Positions 21,501 through 22,457 of a stretch of 22,457 nucleotides of DNA are shown here, in pieces. Every line of letters starts with the position of its first letter. Position 1 is the first letter of the stretch. The notes beneath the pieces were generated by a model. The model worked only from the letters and a program-made list of their open reading frames with translations. It did not search any database and was not told where the DNA came from. The stretch is from Clostridiales bacterium (GTDB lineage: Bacteria; Bacillota; Clostridia; Oscillospirales; Oscillospiraceae): contig DQIA01000058.1 of NCBI GenBank assembly GCA_003525905.1, positions 23,483 to 45,939 on the forward strand, read 5' to 3'. The translations under genes and the position numbers were made by a program.

Positions 21501-21749
21501 ATGGCTATCCGTCTGAATGAAGATAAGGAGCTTGTCGCGCAGATCCGCGAGGGGCTTCGCCGCCGTGGGGGCTACTGTCCCTGCAGGCTCGAAAAGACCG
21601 AAGACAACAAGTGCATCTGCAAGGAATTCCGCGAGCAGATGAAGGATCCCAATTTTGAGGGGTACTGCCATTGCATGCTGTACTATAAAACAAAAGATCC
21701 GATAAAGGAGGAAGCATCCCATGCTGAAGATCACAGCGACCAATTATGA
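21501..21749 (+). CDS. Ferredoxin-thioredoxin reductase catalytic-like protein
   Basis: This 82-aa protein shows the three paired cysteine motifs of the ferredoxin-thioredoxin reductase catalytic chain: CPC (26-28), CIC (38-40) and CHC (56-58), enough for a 4Fe-4S cluster plus a redox disulfide. The intervals (9 and 15 residues) differ from the plant/cyanobacterial pattern (16 and 8). No variable subunit is adjacent. AAAGAGG precedes the ATG by eight bases. Its last 29 bases overlap the start of trxA, so the two are co-translated. The likely role is to reduce thioredoxin with electrons from ferredoxin, in place of NADPH. The ferredoxin could be that reduced by IorAB and similar enzymes (inference). 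Confidence 0.82.
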   Translation: MAIRLNEDKELVAQIREGLRRRGGYCPCRLEKTEDNKCICKEFREQMKDPNFEGYCHCMLYYKTKDPIKEEASHAEDHSDQL

Positions 21750-22026
21750 TGAGCTCGTCGCGCGGGCGGACAAGCCCGTGCTGCTGGATTTCTGGGCGGA
21801 GTGGTGCGGCCCGTGCCGCATGGTGTCCCCGGTCGTCGAGGAGATCGCCGCGGCCCATCCCGAGATCGCAGTCGGCAAGGTCAATGTCGACGAGGAGCCG
21901 GAGCTGGCGCAGGCCTTCCGTGTGCAGAGCATCCCGATGCTCGTGCTGCTGCGGGATAACGCCGTCGTCGCTGCGGCTGTCGGCGCGCAGTCCAAAGAAC
22001 AGCTCGAGCAGAAGCTCGGCCTGTAA
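21721..22026 (+). CDS. trxA: Thioredoxin
   Basis: This 101-aa protein is a classic thioredoxin with DFWAEWCGPCRM (WCGPC active site, cysteines at about 29 and 32), VNVDEEPELA and the cis-proline in SIPMLVLL. It lacks a signal peptide, so it is cytoplasmic. AAAGGAGG stands nine bases before the ATG, inside the end of the preceding reductase-like gene, which it overlaps by 29 bases. This coupling argues that the upstream protein reduces this thioredoxin. A strong terminator follows at 22075-22109. Confidence 0.96.
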   Translation: MLKITATNYDELVARADKPVLLDFWAEWCGPCRMVSPVVEEIAAAHPEIAVGKVNVDEEPELAQAFRVQSIPMLVLLRDNAVVAAAVGAQSKEQLEQKLGL

Positions 22027-22074
22027 CATAGCGAAAAAAACCGGGACGGTTAGATGGGTGTTCATAAAACAGTC

Positions 22075-22109
22075 AATGGAGCGTATCGATACAGATACGC
22101 TCCATTTTT
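22075..22109 (+). terminator. Terminator after trxA
   Basis: A perfect 13-bp stem (22075-22087 with 22094-22106) with a six-base loop runs into TTTTT (22105-22109). It lies 48 bases past the trxA stop and is a textbook Rho-independent terminator. Confidence 0.93.
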
Positions 22110-22121
22110 CACGTCAACATA

Positions 22122-22457
22122 CTATGTAATGGGGTACAGTCCCTTGGCTCTCCCTTTGGGAGAGCTGTCACCGTAGGTGACTGAGAGGTCTTGCAGCCTT
22201 TTTCGAATGATAAGATCAATTTGTGTGCACACACCGCGAAAATCCCTGTCGATATCCCGGTTGGAAAATCGCAGAATCTCCAGCCCAAGAGACATCAGAA
22301 ATTGAGAACGTTCCGCATCATAAGCAAGCCCCTGAGGTTCATAATGCTGAGAGCCATCCAATTCAATGACCAGTCTGGCCGAAGCACAGTAAAAGTCCAC
22401 GATGAATCTGCCGATAATCCGCTGTTTGTAAATATTTACTGGATATCTGCGGAGAAA
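22122..22457 (-). CDS. DUF559 protein, partial at window edge
   Basis: This gene continues past the end of the window; 111 residues are visible. It reads as a DUF559 (very-short-patch-repair-like, PD-(D/E)XK fold) protein. Hallmarks are RRYPVNIYKQRIIGRFIVDF, then DFYCASARLVIELDGSQHYE with the probable catalytic Glu-Asp pair, and FSNRDI. A GTG at 22400 could be read as a start, but the upstream frame encodes conserved DUF559 sequence to the edge, so it is not the true start. The last 20 or so residues (from about LSVTYGDSS) are encoded by a REP-like palindromic repeat at 22147-22181, a feature common in gut Firmicutes. Function of this family is not established. Confidence 0.82.
   Translation of the reverse strand, partial: FLRRYPVNIYKQRIIGRFIVDFYCASARLVIELDGSQHYEPQGLAYDAERSQFLMSLGLEILRFSNRDIDRDFRGVCTQIDLIIRKRLQDLSVTYGDSSPKGRAKGLYPIT
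22147..22181. repeat. REP-like double palindrome
   Basis: Two perfect stem-loops lie side by side: GCTCTCCC (22147-22154) with GGGAGAGC (22158-22165), loop TTT; and GTCACC (22167-22172) with GGTGAC (22176-22181), loop GTA. I recognise this pattern from many interspersed copies in gut Oscillospirales-type genomes, often near or within DUF559 genes. Here it codes for the C-terminal tail of that gene. Confidence 0.8.

Noticed and set aside
1..22457. CRISPR arrays, insertion sequences, rRNA genes
   Set aside because: No regularly spaced repeats, transposase frames or rRNA sequence are seen on either strand.

Overview
The window reads as chromosome of a high-GC, obligately anaerobic gut-type Clostridia, most like Oscillospirales (Oscillospiraceae). 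This is an inference from gene content: ferredoxin-linked 2-oxoacid oxidation, Ptb/Buk, a CD1247-type protein, an efp-pepP-yqeG block, a CIRCE site, and a DUF559 gene ending in a REP-like palindrome. Genes are dense, with strong Shine-Dalgarno sites and several near-consensus sigma-A promoters. I see no CRISPR array, transposase, rRNA or phage structural gene.

Region 1 (1-10440) is devoted to amino-acid fermentation. A five-gene minus-strand operon, iorA-iorB-ptb-buk-aminotransferase (5649 to 110), can transaminate an amino acid, oxidise the 2-oxoacid to an acyl-CoA with ferredoxin, and recover ATP through acyl-phosphate. A LysR regulator is divergent from it; the two promoters share their -35 zone. 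Convergent with lysR is a long (545 aa) tryptophanase carrying the residues that separate tryptophanase from tyrosine phenol-lyase. Divergent from the tryptophanase, across a 536-base intergenic region with two near-consensus promoters and two leaders, is an APC amino-acid permease. Together these could import aromatic amino acids and either cleave tryptophan to indole, pyruvate and ammonia, or oxidise aromatic amino acids to aryl-acetates with ATP gain.

Region 2 (10440-14060) holds tRNA-Val(CAC) with its own promoter and terminator. Next comes a tightly overlapping minus-strand operon of two paralogous nucleoside phosphorylase-family proteins and an MTA/SAH-deaminase-like amidohydrolase, probably for nucleoside salvage. 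The second phosphorylase paralogue has lost the usual phosphate-binding residues. A 60-aa two-helix membrane protein lies upstream.

Region 3 (14100-17610) is housekeeping on the minus strand: yqeG phosphatase, pepP, efp and a CD1247-type acidic zinc-ribbon protein. A divergent gene of unknown function begins at a TTG codon.

Region 4 (17650-22457) has htpG under a CIRCE operator, a divergent ABC-F ATPase in which one of the two ATP sites looks inactivated, a ferredoxin-thioredoxin-reductase-like protein overlapping a thioredoxin gene, a strong terminator, and a DUF559 gene cut by the window edge.
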